From Prevotella sp. (GTDB taxonomy: Bacteria > Bacteroidota > Bacteroidia > Bacteroidales > Muribaculaceae), in assembly GCA_023662865.1 (NCBI GenBank), contig JAMPIK010000001.1, positions 1-64,000 on the forward strand: DNA of 64,000 nucleotides. The letters are read 5' to 3'. A program made the position numbers and the translations under genes. The notes beneath the pieces were generated by a model that saw only the letters and a program-made list of their open reading frames with translations, had not been told where the DNA came from and did no database searches. This document shows, piece by piece, positions 1 to 13,234 of this stretch (position 1 is the first letter of the stretch; each line of letters starts with the position of its first letter).

Positions 1-55
1 GAGCACTTCCTTGGTAAGGAAGAGGTCGCGGGTTCAATTCCCGCCACCGGCTCCA
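1..55 (+). tRNA. tRNA-Thr(GGT), 5' end outside the window
   Basis: The 3' part of a tRNA is visible. The anticodon arm has stem CTTCC/GGAAG around loop TTGGTAA, giving anticodon GGT (threonine). The T arm has stem GCGGG/CCCGC around TTCAATT. The acceptor 3' strand follows, with an encoded CCA at 53-55. The D arm and acceptor 5' strand lie before base 1. A tRNA-Thr directly ahead of tuf is the usual Bacteroidales order, so the tRNA and tuf are probably co-transcribed. Confidence 0.93.
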
Positions 56-111
56 ATTTCTTCTCATTTCAAGACGTAAATCATAAATCAAAAAAATAAT
101 ATAGCAAACTT

Positions 112-1299
112 ATGGCTAAAGAAAAATTCGAAAGAACCAAACCGCATGTTAACATCGGTACTATTGGTCACGTTGACCACGGTAAGACTACTCTGACAGC
201 TGCCATTACCAAGGTACTCGCTGAAAAAGGTCTTTCTGAGGCTCGTTCATTTGACTCTATCGACAACGCTCCCGAAGAAAAAGAGCGTGGTATCACAATT
301 AATACTGCTCACGTTGAGTATCAGACTGCAAACCGCCACTATGCTCACGTAGACTGCCCCGGACACGCCGACTATGTAAAGAACATGGTAACAGGTGCTG
401 CTCAGATGGATGGTGCTATCATCGTAGTTGCTGCTACTGACGGTCCGATGCCCCAGACTCGCGAACACATCCTTCTCGCTCGTCAGGTAAACGTACCTCG
501 TCTTGTTGTATTCATGAACAAGTGCGATATGGTTGACGATGAAGAGATGCTTGAACTCGTTGAAATGGATATGCGTGACCTCCTCTCACAGTATGAGTAT
601 GACGGTGACGAAACTCCCATCATCCGCGGTTCCGCACTCGGTGCGCTCAACGGCGAACCCCAGTGGGTAGAGAAAGTAATGGAACTCATGGACGCAGTTG
701 ATACTTGGATTCCGCTGCCTCCGCGTGATATTGACAAACCCTTCTTGATGCCTGTTGAGGACGTATTCTCAATCACAGGTCGTGGTACAGTGGCTACCGG
801 TCGTATCGAAGCGGGTGTTGTTAAGGTAGGTGACGAAGTTCAAATCCTTGGTCTTGGCGCTAACATGAAGTCTGTTGTTACAGGTGTTGAAATGTTCCGC
901 AAGCTCCTTGATCAGGGTGAAGCAGGTGACAACGTAGGTCTCCTTCTTCGCGGTATCGACAAGAACGAAATCAAGCGTGGTATGGTAATCTGCCACCCGG
1001 GTATGGTTAAACCTCACGATCACTTCAAGGCTCAAGTTTATATCCTGAAGAAAGAGGAAGGTGGCCGTCACACTCCGTTCCACAACAAATATCGTCCCCA
1101 GTTCTACATTCGTACTCTTGACGTAACAGGTGAGATTACACTTCCTGAAGGTGTTGAGATGGTAATGCCCGGTGACAACGTGGAAATTGATGTTAAGCTC
1201 ATCACTCCCGTAGCTTGCGATCCCGGTCTGCGCTTTGCAATCCGCGAAGGTGGTCGTACAGTAGGTTCCGGTCAGATTACAGCAATTGTAGAAGACTAA
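112..1299 (+). CDS. tuf: Elongation factor Tu
   Basis: EF-Tu is the GTPase that brings aminoacyl-tRNA to the ribosomal A site in the cytoplasm. The 395 residues match the family's usual length. The G1 loop GHVDHGKT is near residues 19-26, the G3 motif DCPGH near 80-84 and the G4 motif NKCD near 135. Domains 2 and 3 follow ([10 protein letters not shown]-terminal [15 protein letters not shown]). The start [14 protein letters not shown] is the canonical N-terminus. The gene sits between tRNA-Thr and tRNA-Trp and probably shares their transcript. A hairpin at 1327-1351 closes it. Confidence 0.99.
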   Translation: MAKEKFERTKPHVNIGTIGHVDHGKTTLTAAITKVLAEKGLSEARSFDSIDNAPEEKERGITINTAHVEYQTANRHYAHVDCPGHADYVKNMVTGAAQMDGAIIVVAATDGPMPQTREHILLARQVNVPRLVVFMNKCDMVDDEEMLELVEMDMRDLLSQYEYDGDETPIIRGSALGALNGEPQWVEKVMELMDAVDTWIPLPPRDIDKPFLMPVEDVFSITGRGTVATGRIEAGVVKVGDEVQILGLGANMKSVVTGVEMFRKLLDQGEAGDNVGLLLRGIDKNEIKRGMVICHPGMVKPHDHFKAQVYILKKEEGGRHTPFHNKYRPQFYIRTLDVTGEITLPEGVEMVMPGDNVEIDVKLITPVACDPGLRFAIREGGRTVGSGQITAIVED

Positions 1300-1326
1300 T
1301 CAGTTCTGAAAATTACATACACAACG

Positions 1327-1355
1327 GGGCTTGCCGATTTATGGTAAGCCCTTAT
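1327..1355 (+). terminator. Hairpin after tuf
   Basis: A 9-bp stem (1327-1335 with 1343-1351, one G-T pair) encloses a 7-base loop and is followed by the weak T-rich TTATA. It may be a partial terminator or a processing site between tuf and tRNA-Trp. The poor T tract makes complete termination doubtful. Confidence 0.5.
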
Positions 1356-1357
1356 AC

Positions 1358-1430
1358 ACGGGAATAGCTCAGTCGGTAGAGCACCGGTCTCCAAAACCGG
1401 GTGTCGGGAGTTCGAGCCTCTCTTCCCGTG
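1358..1430 (+). tRNA. tRNA-Trp(CCA)
   Basis: A complete cloverleaf. Acceptor ACGGGAA (1358-1364) pairs with TTCCCGT (1423-1429), with discriminator G at 1430. The D arm contains AGCTCAGTCGGTAGAGC. The anticodon stem CCGGT/ACCGG surrounds loop CTCCAAA, giving anticodon CCA. The T arm carries GTTCGAGCC. No CCA tail is encoded, unlike the tRNA-Thr at base 1. The tuf/tRNA-Trp/secE order is the conserved bacterial arrangement. Confidence 0.97.
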
Positions 1431-1446
1431 CTAATTTTTAAAACAA

Positions 1447-1638
1447 ATGAAACTATTTAGTGCAATCAAGGCATCTTACGATGAATTAGTCTACAAGGTG
1501 TCCTGGCCAACTCAAAAGCAATTGATCAGCAGCGCAGTGCTGGTGTTGATAGCTTCCATCATCATCGCCGTGTTTATTTGGGTTGTGGATCAAATTTTTA
1601 ACTCGTTGATGGAATTCATTTACGGACTAAGTTTCTAA
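1447..1638 (+). CDS. secE: Protein translocase subunit SecE
   Basis: SecE is the small essential subunit of the SecYEG channel in the inner membrane. The 63 residues have an amphipathic N-terminal helix carrying the family motif around SWPTQKQL (near residues 19-26), then one transmembrane segment (about 29-52, SSAVLVLIASIIIAVFIWVV). This is the single-span form common outside Enterobacteria. It lies between tRNA-Trp and nusG, as in most bacteria. Confidence 0.96.
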   Translation: MKLFSAIKASYDELVYKVSWPTQKQLISSAVLVLIASIIIAVFIWVVDQIFNSLMEFIYGLSF

Positions 1639-1657
1639 CTTTTATCTGATGTAATCA

Positions 1658-2242
1658 ATGGCTGAAACAAAACCGGGAGCTCGCAAAGACGAGCCCAAGG
1701 AAATACAGAAAGGCTGGTTTGTACTCCGCGCCATTTCCGGCAAAGAGGCAAAAGTGAAGGAAATTCTTGATTCTGCTATCAAGAATGGCACTCTTGGCAA
1801 ACATGTATGGCAGGTGTTGATTCCTACAGAAAAGGTGATGACCACCCGTAATGGTAAGAAAGTTGTGAAGGAACGCACACTCTATTCCGGCTATGTCTTT
1901 GTTGAGGCGGAGCTGATTGGAGAAGTGGAATACGAACTTCGCAACACTACCAACGTTATTGACTTCTTGCGCGGACGAACCACTCAGAAACCTGAGAGAC
2001 TCACCGAGCAGGAAGTGATGCGTATGCTTGGCAGAGCCGACGAGCTTCAAGAAGCTTCCCTTGAAGACGATGCAACCTTTATGGTTGGCGAGCCGGTAAA
2101 AGTAGCCGATGGACCTTTCAACGGGTTCTCAGGTGTTGTCAAGGAAGTCAATGCAGATAAGAAGAAGCTTAAAGTCGAGGTTAAGATTTTCGGTCGTGCC
2201 ACAGACTTGGAGTTGGATTGCACACAAGTAGAAAGAGAATAA
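1658..2242 (+). CDS. nusG: Transcription termination/antitermination factor NusG
   Basis: NusG binds RNA polymerase and couples it to Rho or to the ribosome. The 194 residues contain an N-terminal NGN domain (KGWFVLRAISGKEAKVKEIL near 19-38; GYVFVEAEL near 79-87) and a C-terminal KOW domain (GEPVKVADGPFNGFSGVV near 144-161). A charged N-terminal extension of about 17 residues (AETKPGARKDEPKE) precedes the NGN core. It lies 19 bases after secE and upstream of rplK, the standard order. Confidence 0.98.
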   Translation: MAETKPGARKDEPKEIQKGWFVLRAISGKEAKVKEILDSAIKNGTLGKHVWQVLIPTEKVMTTRNGKKVVKERTLYSGYVFVEAELIGEVEYELRNTTNVIDFLRGRTTQKPERLTEQEVMRMLGRADELQEASLEDDATFMVGEPVKVADGPFNGFSGVVKEVNADKKKLKVEVKIFGRATDLELDCTQVERE

Positions 2243-2301
2243 ACCGAGATGTTACGGCTCGGGGTTTCTCACTGAGTTCAATATAATAATTTAAGAAAGA
2301 A

Positions 2302-2745
2302 ATGGCTAAAGAAATTGCTGGACAAATCAAATTGCAGATTAAAGGCGGAGCAGCAAATCCGTCGCCCCCGGTAGGTCCCGCGCTGGGCTCCAAGGGTATC
2401 AACATCATGGAGTTCTGCAAGCAATTCAATGCCCGTACCCAGGATAAGGCCGGCAAGGTACTCCCTGTAGTCATCACTTACTATACGGACAAGAGCTTCG
2501 ACTTCGTAGTCAAAACTCCCCCGGTAGCAGTACAACTCAAGGAGACTGCCAAACTCAAAAGCGGTTCCGCACAGCCTAACCGTAATAAAGTAGCTGAAAT
2601 CACTTGGGATCAGGTAAAAGCGATTGCAGAAGACAAGATGCCTGATTTGAACTGTTTTACTTTAGACTCGGCCATGCGCATGGTTGCCGGCACAGCTCGC
2701 AGCATGGGTATCACCGTGAAAGGGGCATTCCCTGAACTTAACTAA
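2302..2745 (+). CDS. rplK: Large ribosomal subunit protein L11
   Basis: L11 forms the GTPase-associated stalk base on 23S rRNA. The 147 residues are full length. The N-terminal domain has the proline-rich signature [20 protein letters not shown] (near 20-39). The C-terminal rRNA-binding domain ends [11 protein letters not shown]. It opens the rplKAJL cluster, with rplA starting 15 bases downstream. Confidence 0.99.
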   Translation: MAKEIAGQIKLQIKGGAANPSPPVGPALGSKGINIMEFCKQFNARTQDKAGKVLPVVITYYTDKSFDFVVKTPPVAVQLKETAKLKSGSAQPNRNKVAEITWDQVKAIAEDKMPDLNCFTLDSAMRMVAGTARSMGITVKGAFPELN

Positions 2746-2760
2746 TAAACTTCAATTGAA

Positions 2761-3456
2761 ATGAGTAAACTTACAAAAAATCAGAAGTTGGCTTTGTCGA
2801 AGATTGAAGCTGGGAAGGCTTACACACTCGCAGAGGCAGCCGAAAAGGTGAAAGAGATTACTTTCACAAAGTTCGATGCTTCTCTTGATATCGATGTGCG
2901 TCTCGGTGTAGACCCTCGCAAAGCAAACCAGATGGTACGCGGCGTCGTTTCCTTGCCTCACGGCACCGGAAAGCAGGTGCGTGTACTCGTACTCTGCAAC
3001 CCCGATGCAGAAGCTGCCGCCAAGGAAGCCGGTGCTGACTATGTTGGCCTTGACGAATATATTCAGAAAATCAAAGGTGGTTGGACTGACGTTGATGTAA
3101 TCATCACTCAACCCGCCATCATGGGTAAAATCGGTGCACTTGGTCGTATCCTCGGTCCTCGCGGACTGATGCCTAACCCCAAGAGCGGTACAGTAACTAT
3201 GGACGTAGCTAAGGCCGTTAAAGAGGTTAAGCAGGGTAAAATCGACTTCAAGGTAGATAAAAACGGTATCGTTCACGCTTCTATCGGTAAGGTAAGCTTT
3301 ACCCCCGAACAAATGAAGGAAAATGCCAAAGAATTTATCAACACCTTGATTAAGCTCAAACCCGCAACAGCTAAAGGTACTTATATCAAGAGTATTTATC
3401 TTTCCAGTACAATGAGTCCCGGTGTTAAAATAGACACTAAAGGTGTAACCGACTAA
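2761..3456 (+). CDS. rplA: Large ribosomal subunit protein L1
   Basis: L1 forms the mobile L1 stalk that helps release E-site tRNA, and in many bacteria it represses its own operon. The 231 residues match the family. The two-domain fold is supported by [24 protein letters not shown] in domain I and the signature [21 protein letters not shown] in domain II. It is co-directional with rplK and rplJ, with short gaps. Confidence 0.99.
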   Translation: MSKLTKNQKLALSKIEAGKAYTLAEAAEKVKEITFTKFDASLDIDVRLGVDPRKANQMVRGVVSLPHGTGKQVRVLVLCNPDAEAAAKEAGADYVGLDEYIQKIKGGWTDVDVIITQPAIMGKIGALGRILGPRGLMPNPKSGTVTMDVAKAVKEVKQGKIDFKVDKNGIVHASIGKVSFTPEQMKENAKEFINTLIKLKPATAKGTYIKSIYLSSTMSPGVKIDTKGVTD

Positions 3457-3468
3457 AACTGAACTACA

Positions 3469-3993
3469 ATGAAAAAGGAAGATAAAGCTCAAGTTATAGA
3501 AATGATTGGCAAGACATTGGCTGACTACAGCTGTGTCTACCTTACCCAAACAAGCGGTTTGGATGCCGAAAAGACAAGTAGTCTTCGACGTGCCTGCTTC
3601 AAGGCTGAAGTGAAAATGCTTTGCGTGAAGAACACTCTTCTGAAAGAAGCATTCAAGGCAAGCGAAAACGATTACAGTGGTCTTTATGATCTTCTTCACG
3701 GTGAAACTACCCTCTTGCTCAGCAATTCAGGTAATGCACCCGCCAAGCTGATTAAGAAATTCCGTGGAAAAGAAGATACCCTCCCCATGCTCAAAGGAGC
3801 ATATGTGGAAGAAACCGTATATGTTGGCGAAGAGAATTTGGAGACCTTGGCCAATATCAAGAGCAAGAACGAACTCATCGCAGACGTTGTGGCATTGCTG
3901 CAATCTCCGGCGAAGAATGTTATCAGTGCGCTTAACAGTGGTGCCGGCAAGCTCCATGGCATCCTTGAAACCCTCTCCAAGAAAGAAAACTAA
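3469..3993 (+). CDS. rplJ: Large ribosomal subunit protein L10
   Basis: L10 anchors the L7/L12 dimers on the ribosomal stalk. The 174 residues begin [21 protein letters not shown], with the family region [10 protein letters not shown] near 45-54. The C-terminal helix that binds L7/L12 ([25 protein letters not shown]) is intact. It starts 12 bases after rplA, so there is no room for a long L10 leader. It precedes rplL by 32 bases. Confidence 0.98.
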   Translation: MKKEDKAQVIEMIGKTLADYSCVYLTQTSGLDAEKTSSLRRACFKAEVKMLCVKNTLLKEAFKASENDYSGLYDLLHGETTLLLSNSGNAPAKLIKKFRGKEDTLPMLKGAYVEETVYVGEENLETLANIKSKNELIADVVALLQSPAKNVISALNSGAGKLHGILETLSKKEN

Positions 3994-4025
3994 ATTCAAA
4001 AATAATAAAAAAACAAAATACGACA

Positions 4026-4400
4026 ATGGCAGATTTGAAAGCTTTTGCAGAACAACTTGTTAACCTCACAGTAAAGGAAGTAAACGAACTTGCTCAGATT
4101 CTCAAAGAAGAGTATGGTATCGAACCCGCAGCTGCAGCAGTAGCAGTAGCAGCAGGTCCCGCCGCAGCAGGCGAGGCAGCTGAGGAGAAGAGCTCATTCG
4201 ATGTTATCCTCAAAGCTCCCGGTGCAAGCAAACTCGCAGTAGTTAAGCTTGTTAAGGAACTCACAGGTCTTGGCTTGAAAGAGGCTAAGGAACTCGTTGA
4301 CAACGCACCCGGTGCAGTGAAGGAAGGTCTTCCCAAAGCTGAAGCTGAAGGTCTCAAGAAGCAACTTGAGGAAGCCGGTGCTGAAGTAGAGCTGAAATAA
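4026..4400 (+). CDS. rplL: Large ribosomal subunit protein L7/L12
   Basis: L7/L12 is the multicopy stalk protein that recruits translational GTPases. The 124 residues show an N-terminal dimerisation domain (about 1-35), an Ala/Val/Gly-rich hinge (about 36-56) and the conserved C-terminal domain ([20 protein letters not shown] ... [20 protein letters not shown]). It is the last gene before a strong terminator, so the ribosomal-protein cluster appears to end here instead of running into rpoB. Confidence 0.99.
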   Translation: MADLKAFAEQLVNLTVKEVNELAQILKEEYGIEPAAAAVAVAAGPAAAGEAAEEKSSFDVILKAPGASKLAVVKLVKELTGLGLKEAKELVDNAPGAVKEGLPKAEAEGLKKQLEEAGAEVELK

Positions 4401-4424
4401 TCAGACACCTAATAAGCAAAAAAC

Positions 4425-4458
4425 GGTTAAGGACATACAAATTGTCCTTAACCTTTTT
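4425..4458 (+). terminator. Strong intrinsic terminator after rplL
   Basis: A perfect 11-bp stem (4425-4435 with 4443-4453) has a 7-base loop and is followed directly by TTTTT (4454-4458). This is a textbook rho-independent terminator and should separate rplKAJL from rpoBC. Confidence 0.9.
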
Positions 4459-4603
4459 GCGTATTATGCACTTTCAATTTTAAGAAAATTTATTTTCTTT
4501 TAGATAAATTTATATTTCTTTAAGAAAATTTAACATATTCCCAAATCCCGACAACTACCCGAAATTCCAATTCAAGGTGTCTAACCGGAATTGTGATTTG
4601 CAA

Positions 4604-4731
4604 TGTAGGGACGCACGGATAGTGCGTCCGAAATTGGCAAACCGGACAATATAAACTGACGCACAAACAATGCGTCCGAAAATCGGTAAACCAATCTACA
4701 TATGCGGACGCACGAGCCGTGCGTCCCTACA
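4604..4731. repeat. Palindromic intergenic element between rplL and rpoB
   Basis: A 128-bp element bounded by an exact 15-bp inverted repeat (TGTAGGGACGCACGG at 4604-4618 with its complement at 4717-4731). It holds three hairpins built on GGACGCAC/GTGCGTCC: 4609-4629, 4658-4676 (a shorter core) and 4706-4726. Between them are two near-copies of a spacer of the form CCGAAAnTnGGnAAACC. The layout suggests a dispersed REP- or MITE-like unit. The rest of the 4401-4863 gap is AT-rich and contains two copies of TAAGAAAATTTA. I could not place a confident rpoB promoter there. Confidence 0.75.
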
Positions 4732-4863
4732 ATTGACTGTCGGATTCCGGCCACCTTGCTGAAATATTACTTTTTGTGCAGCAGACGGTATTATTCAAAT
4801 AATGGAGGTGAAACTCCGTTTGGGATCCAATAATTTATAACAGAACATTTTAAACTAAACCGA

Positions 4864-7800
4864 ATGTCCGTATCGTTAACTGAAAAGCCACGTGTTAATT
4901 TCGGCACTGTAAAAAATCCGTTACCTTACCCGGATTTTCTCGAAATTCAGCTGAAGTCTTTCAGAGACTTCCTCCAGCTTGATACGCCGCCGGAGCAGCG
5001 TAAGAATGAGGGTTTGTACAAAGTGTTTGCTGAGAATTTCCCAATAGCTGATACTCGCAACAATTTTGTACTTGAATTCCTTGACTATTACATTGATCCT
5101 CCTCGTTACACAATAGATGAGTGTCTCGAGAGAGGTCTGACATACAGCGTGCCTCTCAAAGCCAAGCTCAAACTGTACTGCACAGACCCCGATCATGAGG
5201 ATTTTGACACTGTAATCCAAGATGTTTATTTGGGTCCAATCCCATATATGACCAATCAGGGTACATTCATTATTAACGGCGCCGAGCGCGTAGTTGTGAG
5301 CCAGTTGCATCGTTCGCCCGGTGTATTCTTCGGTCAAAGCATACATGCCAACGGTACAAAGCTTTATTCAGCACGTATCATTCCGTTCAGAGGCTCATGG
5401 ATTGAGTTCGCCACTGACATTAACAATGTAATGTACGCGTACATTGACCGCAAGAAGAAGCTTCCCGTTACAACACTGCTTCGCGCTATCGGTCTTGAAC
5501 ACGACAAAGATATTATCAACATATTCGATCTCGCGGAAGAGGTTGAAGTGAATGAGACAAACCTCAAGAAAGTAGTGGGCAAGAAGCTCGCTGCCCGTGT
5601 GCTCAAATCATGGATCGAAGATTTCCCCGATGAGGCAACAGGCGAGGTGGTTTCAGTGGAACGCAACGAGGTAATCAAGGATCGCGAACAGGAGATTACT
5701 GAAGAAGATATCCCCGAAATTCTTGACAGCGGCGTGGAGACAATCCTCCTGCAGAAAGAAAATGTAAGTGCGGTTGACTATTCAATCATCTTCAACACAC
5801 TGCAAAAAGATACCTCAAACTCCGAGCGCGAGGCTATTCAGTACATCTACCGACAGCTGCGCAACGCAGAGCCGCCGGATGATGCAAGTGCGCGAGAGGT
5901 AATCCAGAACCTTTTCTTCTCCGAAAAGCGTTATGACCTCGGCGAGGTAGGCCGTTTCCGTATCAACAAGAAACTCGGTCTGACTACCGACATGAATGTG
6001 CGTGTGCTTACACGCGAAGACATCGTGGCCATTATCAAATATCTCATTGAGCTTATCAATGCCAAGAGCGATGTAGACGATATCGACCACTTGTCAAACC
6101 GCCGTGTCCGCACCGTGGGCGAGCAGCTCTACAACCAGTTCGGTGTAGGTCTTGCCCGTATGAGCCGCACCATTCGCGAGCGTATGAACGTGCGCGACAA
6201 CGAGGTGTTCACCCCCATTGACCTTATTAACGCGAAGACAATCTCTTCCGTAATAAATACATTCTTCGGAACCAACGCGCTCAGCCAGTTCATGGACCAG
6301 ACAAATCCCTTGTCTGAGATTACCCACAAGCGCCGTATGTCAGCTCTCGGTCCCGGCGGTCTGAGTCGTGAGCGTGCCGGCTTCGAGGTGCGCGACGTGC
6401 ACTATACTCACTATGGCCGTCTTTGCCCGATTGAGACACCGGAAGGTCCGAACATCGGTCTTATCTCTTCTCTGTGCGTGTACGCCAAGGTAAACAATCT
6501 CGGTTTCATCGAGACTCCCTACCGCAAAGTGACCGATGGACAGGTGGATTTGAACAACAAAGACGTAATCTACCTCACAGCCGAAAACGAAGAGGGCAAG
6601 ATTATCGCACAGGGCAACGCGCCGCTGAACGATGACGGCACATTCATTCGCAATAAAGTGAAAGCACGTCAGGATGCCGACTTCCCGATAGTTGAGCCGG
6701 GTCAGGTTGAGATGATGGACGTAGCTCCTATTCAGATTGCATCAATCGCCGCATCTCTGATTCCGTTCCTTGAGCATGACGATGCCAACCGTGCGTTGAT
6801 GGGCTCCAACATGATGCGCCAAGCCGTGCCCTTGCTCCGCAGCGAGGCTCCCATCGTTGGTACCGGCATTGAGGGTCAGCTCATTCGCGACTCTCGCACT
6901 CAGATTATGGCAGAAGGCGCCGGTACAATCGAGTACGTTGACGCAACCGTAATCCGCATTAAATATGACCGCACCGAAGATGAGGAATACGTTTCATTTG
7001 AAAGTGCTGTAAAAGAATACAAGATTCCCAAATTCCGCCGTACAAACCAGGGTACAACTATTGACTTGCGTCCGATTTGCAACATCGGTCAGCGAGTAAA
7101 GAAAGGCGACATCCTCACCGAGGGATATTCCACTGAGAAAGGCGAATTGGCTTTGGGTCGTAACCTTAAAGTGGCGTTTATGCCCTGGAAAGGATACAAC
7201 TATGAGGACGCTATCGTGCTGAACGAACGTATGGTACGCGAGGATATCCTCACTTCTGTCCATGTAGACGAGTACACACTTGAGGTACGCGAAACCAAAC
7301 GCGGTGAAGAGGAACTCACTTCCGACATCCCCAACGTGAGCGAAGACGCCACCAAGGATCTTGATGAGCGCGGTATTATCCGTGTGGGTGCGTACGTTGT
7401 GCCGGGCGATATCATGATTGGTAAAATCACTCCGAAAGGTGAGAGCGACCCCACCCCCGAGGAGAAACTGCTTCGTGCAATCTTCGGCGACAAGGCCGGC
7501 GATGTGAAAGATGCTTCTCTCAAAGCAAGCCCCTCGCTTAAAGGTGTGGTTATAGGCACCAACCTGTTCTCGCGTGCCAAGAAGAAAGTGAAAGCTCGCG
7601 GCAATGTAGAGCTGCAAAGACTTGATGCTGAGTACGAAGAAAAGCAGGAAGAACTCAAAGCCATTCTCCTTGAAAAACTCCGCACCATCACCAAGGGCAA
7701 GACTTCTTCCGGTGTGAAGGACTTCATCGGTGTGGAAATCATTCCCAAGGGTACTTCATTTGACGATGCCAACTTCGCAACCATTGACTTTGAGACCATC

Positions 7801-8673
7801 AACCTCTCACGTTGGAGCGGCGATTCGCGCATGAACCAGATGGTAGCTGCCGCGATTACCAACTATCTGCGTAAGAGCAAAGAGATTGACTCCGAGCTGC
7901 GTCGCAAGAAGTTTGACATTACCATCGGTGATGAGCTGCCCTCCGGCATCATGCAAATGGCCAAGGTGTATATCGCCAAGAAACGTAAAATCGGTGTAGG
8001 CGACAAGATGGCGGGTCGTCACGGCAACAAGGGTATCGTATCCCGCGTAGTTCGTCAGGAAGATATGCCGTTCCTTGAAGACGGTACCCCGGTAGATATT
8101 GTACTGAACCCGCTTGGTGTGCCTTCACGTATGAACCTCGGTCAGATATTCGAGACCGTTCTCGGTTGGGCCGGTCGCGAACTCGGAGAGAAATTTGCAA
8201 CTCCGATTTTCGATGGTGCTTCACTCGATGACTTGAACGAATGGACAGACAAAGCCGGCCTGCCGCGTTACGGTAAGACTTACCTCTACGACGGCGGCAC
8301 GGGCGACCGTTTTGACCAGCCGGCTACCGTAGGCGTAATCTATATGCTGAAACTCGGTCACATGGTTGAAGACAAGATGCACGCTCGCTCTATCGGTCCG
8401 TACTCCCTTATTACACAGCAACCTCTCGGCGGTAAGGCACAGTTCGGCGGTCAGCGTTTCGGAGAGATGGAGGTTTGGGCGCTTGAAGCCTTTGGTGCAG
8501 CCCACATCCTTCAGGAAATCCTGACAATCAAGAGTGACGACGTGGTAGGCCGCAGCAAGGCTTACGAAGCTATCGTGAAAGGCGAGCCGATGCCTACACC
8601 GGGCATCCCCGAGTCTCTCAACGTACTTCTGCATGAGCTCCGCGGCTTGGGCTTGAGCATTTCGCTCGACTGA
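4864..8673 (+). CDS. rpoB: DNA-directed RNA polymerase subunit beta
   Basis: The beta subunit forms half of the RNA polymerase catalytic cleft and the rifampicin pocket. The 1269 residues are usual for Bacteroidota. The rifampicin cluster reads [18 protein letters not shown] followed by [18 protein letters not shown]. The usual Asp, His and Ser of susceptible enzymes are present, so no rifampicin-resistance change is seen in this stretch. Other landmarks are [19 protein letters not shown] and the C-terminal [21 protein letters not shown]. It lies 100 bases before rpoC. Confidence 0.99.
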   Translation: MSVSLTEKPRVNFGTVKNPLPYPDFLEIQLKSFRDFLQLDTPPEQRKNEGLYKVFAENFPIADTRNNFVLEFLDYYIDPPRYTIDECLERGLTYSVPLKAKLKLYCTDPDHEDFDTVIQDVYLGPIPYMTNQGTFIINGAERVVVSQLHRSPGVFFGQSIHANGTKLYSARIIPFRGSWIEFATDINNVMYAYIDRKKKLPVTTLLRAIGLEHDKDIINIFDLAEEVEVNETNLKKVVGKKLAARVLKSWIEDFPDEATGEVVSVERNEVIKDREQEITEEDIPEILDSGVETILLQKENVSAVDYSIIFNTLQKDTSNSEREAIQYIYRQLRNAEPPDDASAREVIQNLFFSEKRYDLGEVGRFRINKKLGLTTDMNVRVLTREDIVAIIKYLIELINAKSDVDDIDHLSNRRVRTVGEQLYNQFGVGLARMSRTIRERMNVRDNEVFTPIDLINAKTISSVINTFFGTNALSQFMDQTNPLSEITHKRRMSALGPGGLSRERAGFEVRDVHYTHYGRLCPIETPEGPNIGLISSLCVYAKVNNLGFIETPYRKVTDGQVDLNNKDVIYLTAENEEGKIIAQGNAPLNDDGTFIRNKVKARQDADFPIVEPGQVEMMDVAPIQIASIAASLIPFLEHDDANRALMGSNMMRQAVPLLRSEAPIVGTGIEGQLIRDSRTQIMAEGAGTIEYVDATVIRIKYDRTEDEEYVSFESAVKEYKIPKFRRTNQGTTIDLRPICNIGQRVKKGDILTEGYSTEKGELALGRNLKVAFMPWKGYNYEDAIVLNERMVREDILTSVHVDEYTLEVRETKRGEEELTSDIPNVSEDATKDLDERGIIRVGAYVVPGDIMIGKITPKGESDPTPEEKLLRAIFGDKAGDVKDASLKASPSLKGVVIGTNLFSRAKKKVKARGNVELQRLDAEYEEKQEELKAILLEKLRTITKGKTSSGVKDFIGVEIIPKGTSFDDANFATIDFETINLSRWSGDSRMNQMVAAAITNYLRKSKEIDSELRRKKFDITIGDELPSGIMQMAKVYIAKKRKIGVGDKMAGRHGNKGIVSRVVRQEDMPFLEDGTPVDIVLNPLGVPSRMNLGQIFETVLGWAGRELGEKFATPIFDGASLDDLNEWTDKAGLPRYGKTYLYDGGTGDRFDQPATVGVIYMLKLGHMVEDKMHARSIGPYSLITQQPLGGKAQFGGQRFGEMEVWALEAFGAAHILQEILTIKSDDVVGRSKAYEAIVKGEPMPTPGIPESLNVLLHELRGLGLSISLD

Positions 8674-8681
8674 TAAGAGAA

Positions 8682-8717
8682 GTGTGAGGGAGTGGCGTTT
8701 TTGCCTGTTCCTCACAC
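8682..8717 (+). other. Intercistronic hairpin between rpoB and rpoC
   Basis: An 8-bp stem GTGTGAGG (8682-8689) pairs with CCTCACAC (8710-8717). A smaller GGC/GCC stem lies inside the loop. No T tract follows, so this looks like an RNA processing or stability element and not a terminator. Confidence 0.4.
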
Positions 8718-8773
8718 AATAAAAAGCCCCGATTTTACGTTATATTAGTTCAAAAAAACAGGAAACAACATAT

Positions 8774-13069
<4,296 letters not shown>

Positions 13070-13118
13070 ACAAACATCAAGAAACCCAAGATAGAATAAA
13101 ATCTGCTCAACCAAATAA

Positions 13119-13199
13119 AATCCCCGAGGTCAAGTGACAGACCCCGGGAATTTTTTATATGGAGCGCCCCAAAAGTTTTCCTCAAACTTTTGGGGCGCT
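13119..13199. terminator. Double terminator between rpoC and the convergent carboxylase gene
   Basis: There are two hairpins. The first (13119-13131 with 13140-13152) has two mismatches and is followed by TTTTTT (13151-13156), fitting rpoC. The second is a perfect 16-bp stem (13163-13178 with 13184-13199, loop TCCTC) with internal A and T runs. It can serve both rpoC and the convergent minus-strand gene. Confidence 0.85.
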
Positions 13200-13234
13200 T
13201 ATGTTACAGTGTTTTGCGCTTATGTGAGCGGGTA

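Noticed and set aside
2243..2265. Small hairpin between nusG and rplK as a terminator
   Set aside because: The stem is only about 5-6 bp and has no T tract. The downstream genes are expected on the same transcript.
3457..3468. L10 leader (autoregulatory RNA) upstream of rplJ
   Set aside because: Only 12 bases separate rplA from rplJ, too few for the known leader fold.
4480..4535. AT-rich direct repeats upstream of rpoB as a regulatory array
   Set aside because: Only two short AT-rich copies exist and such runs are common in intergenic DNA of this organism.
6240..6420. Rifampicin-resistance substitution in RpoB
   Set aside because: The central cluster keeps the residues of susceptible enzymes at the main resistance positions.
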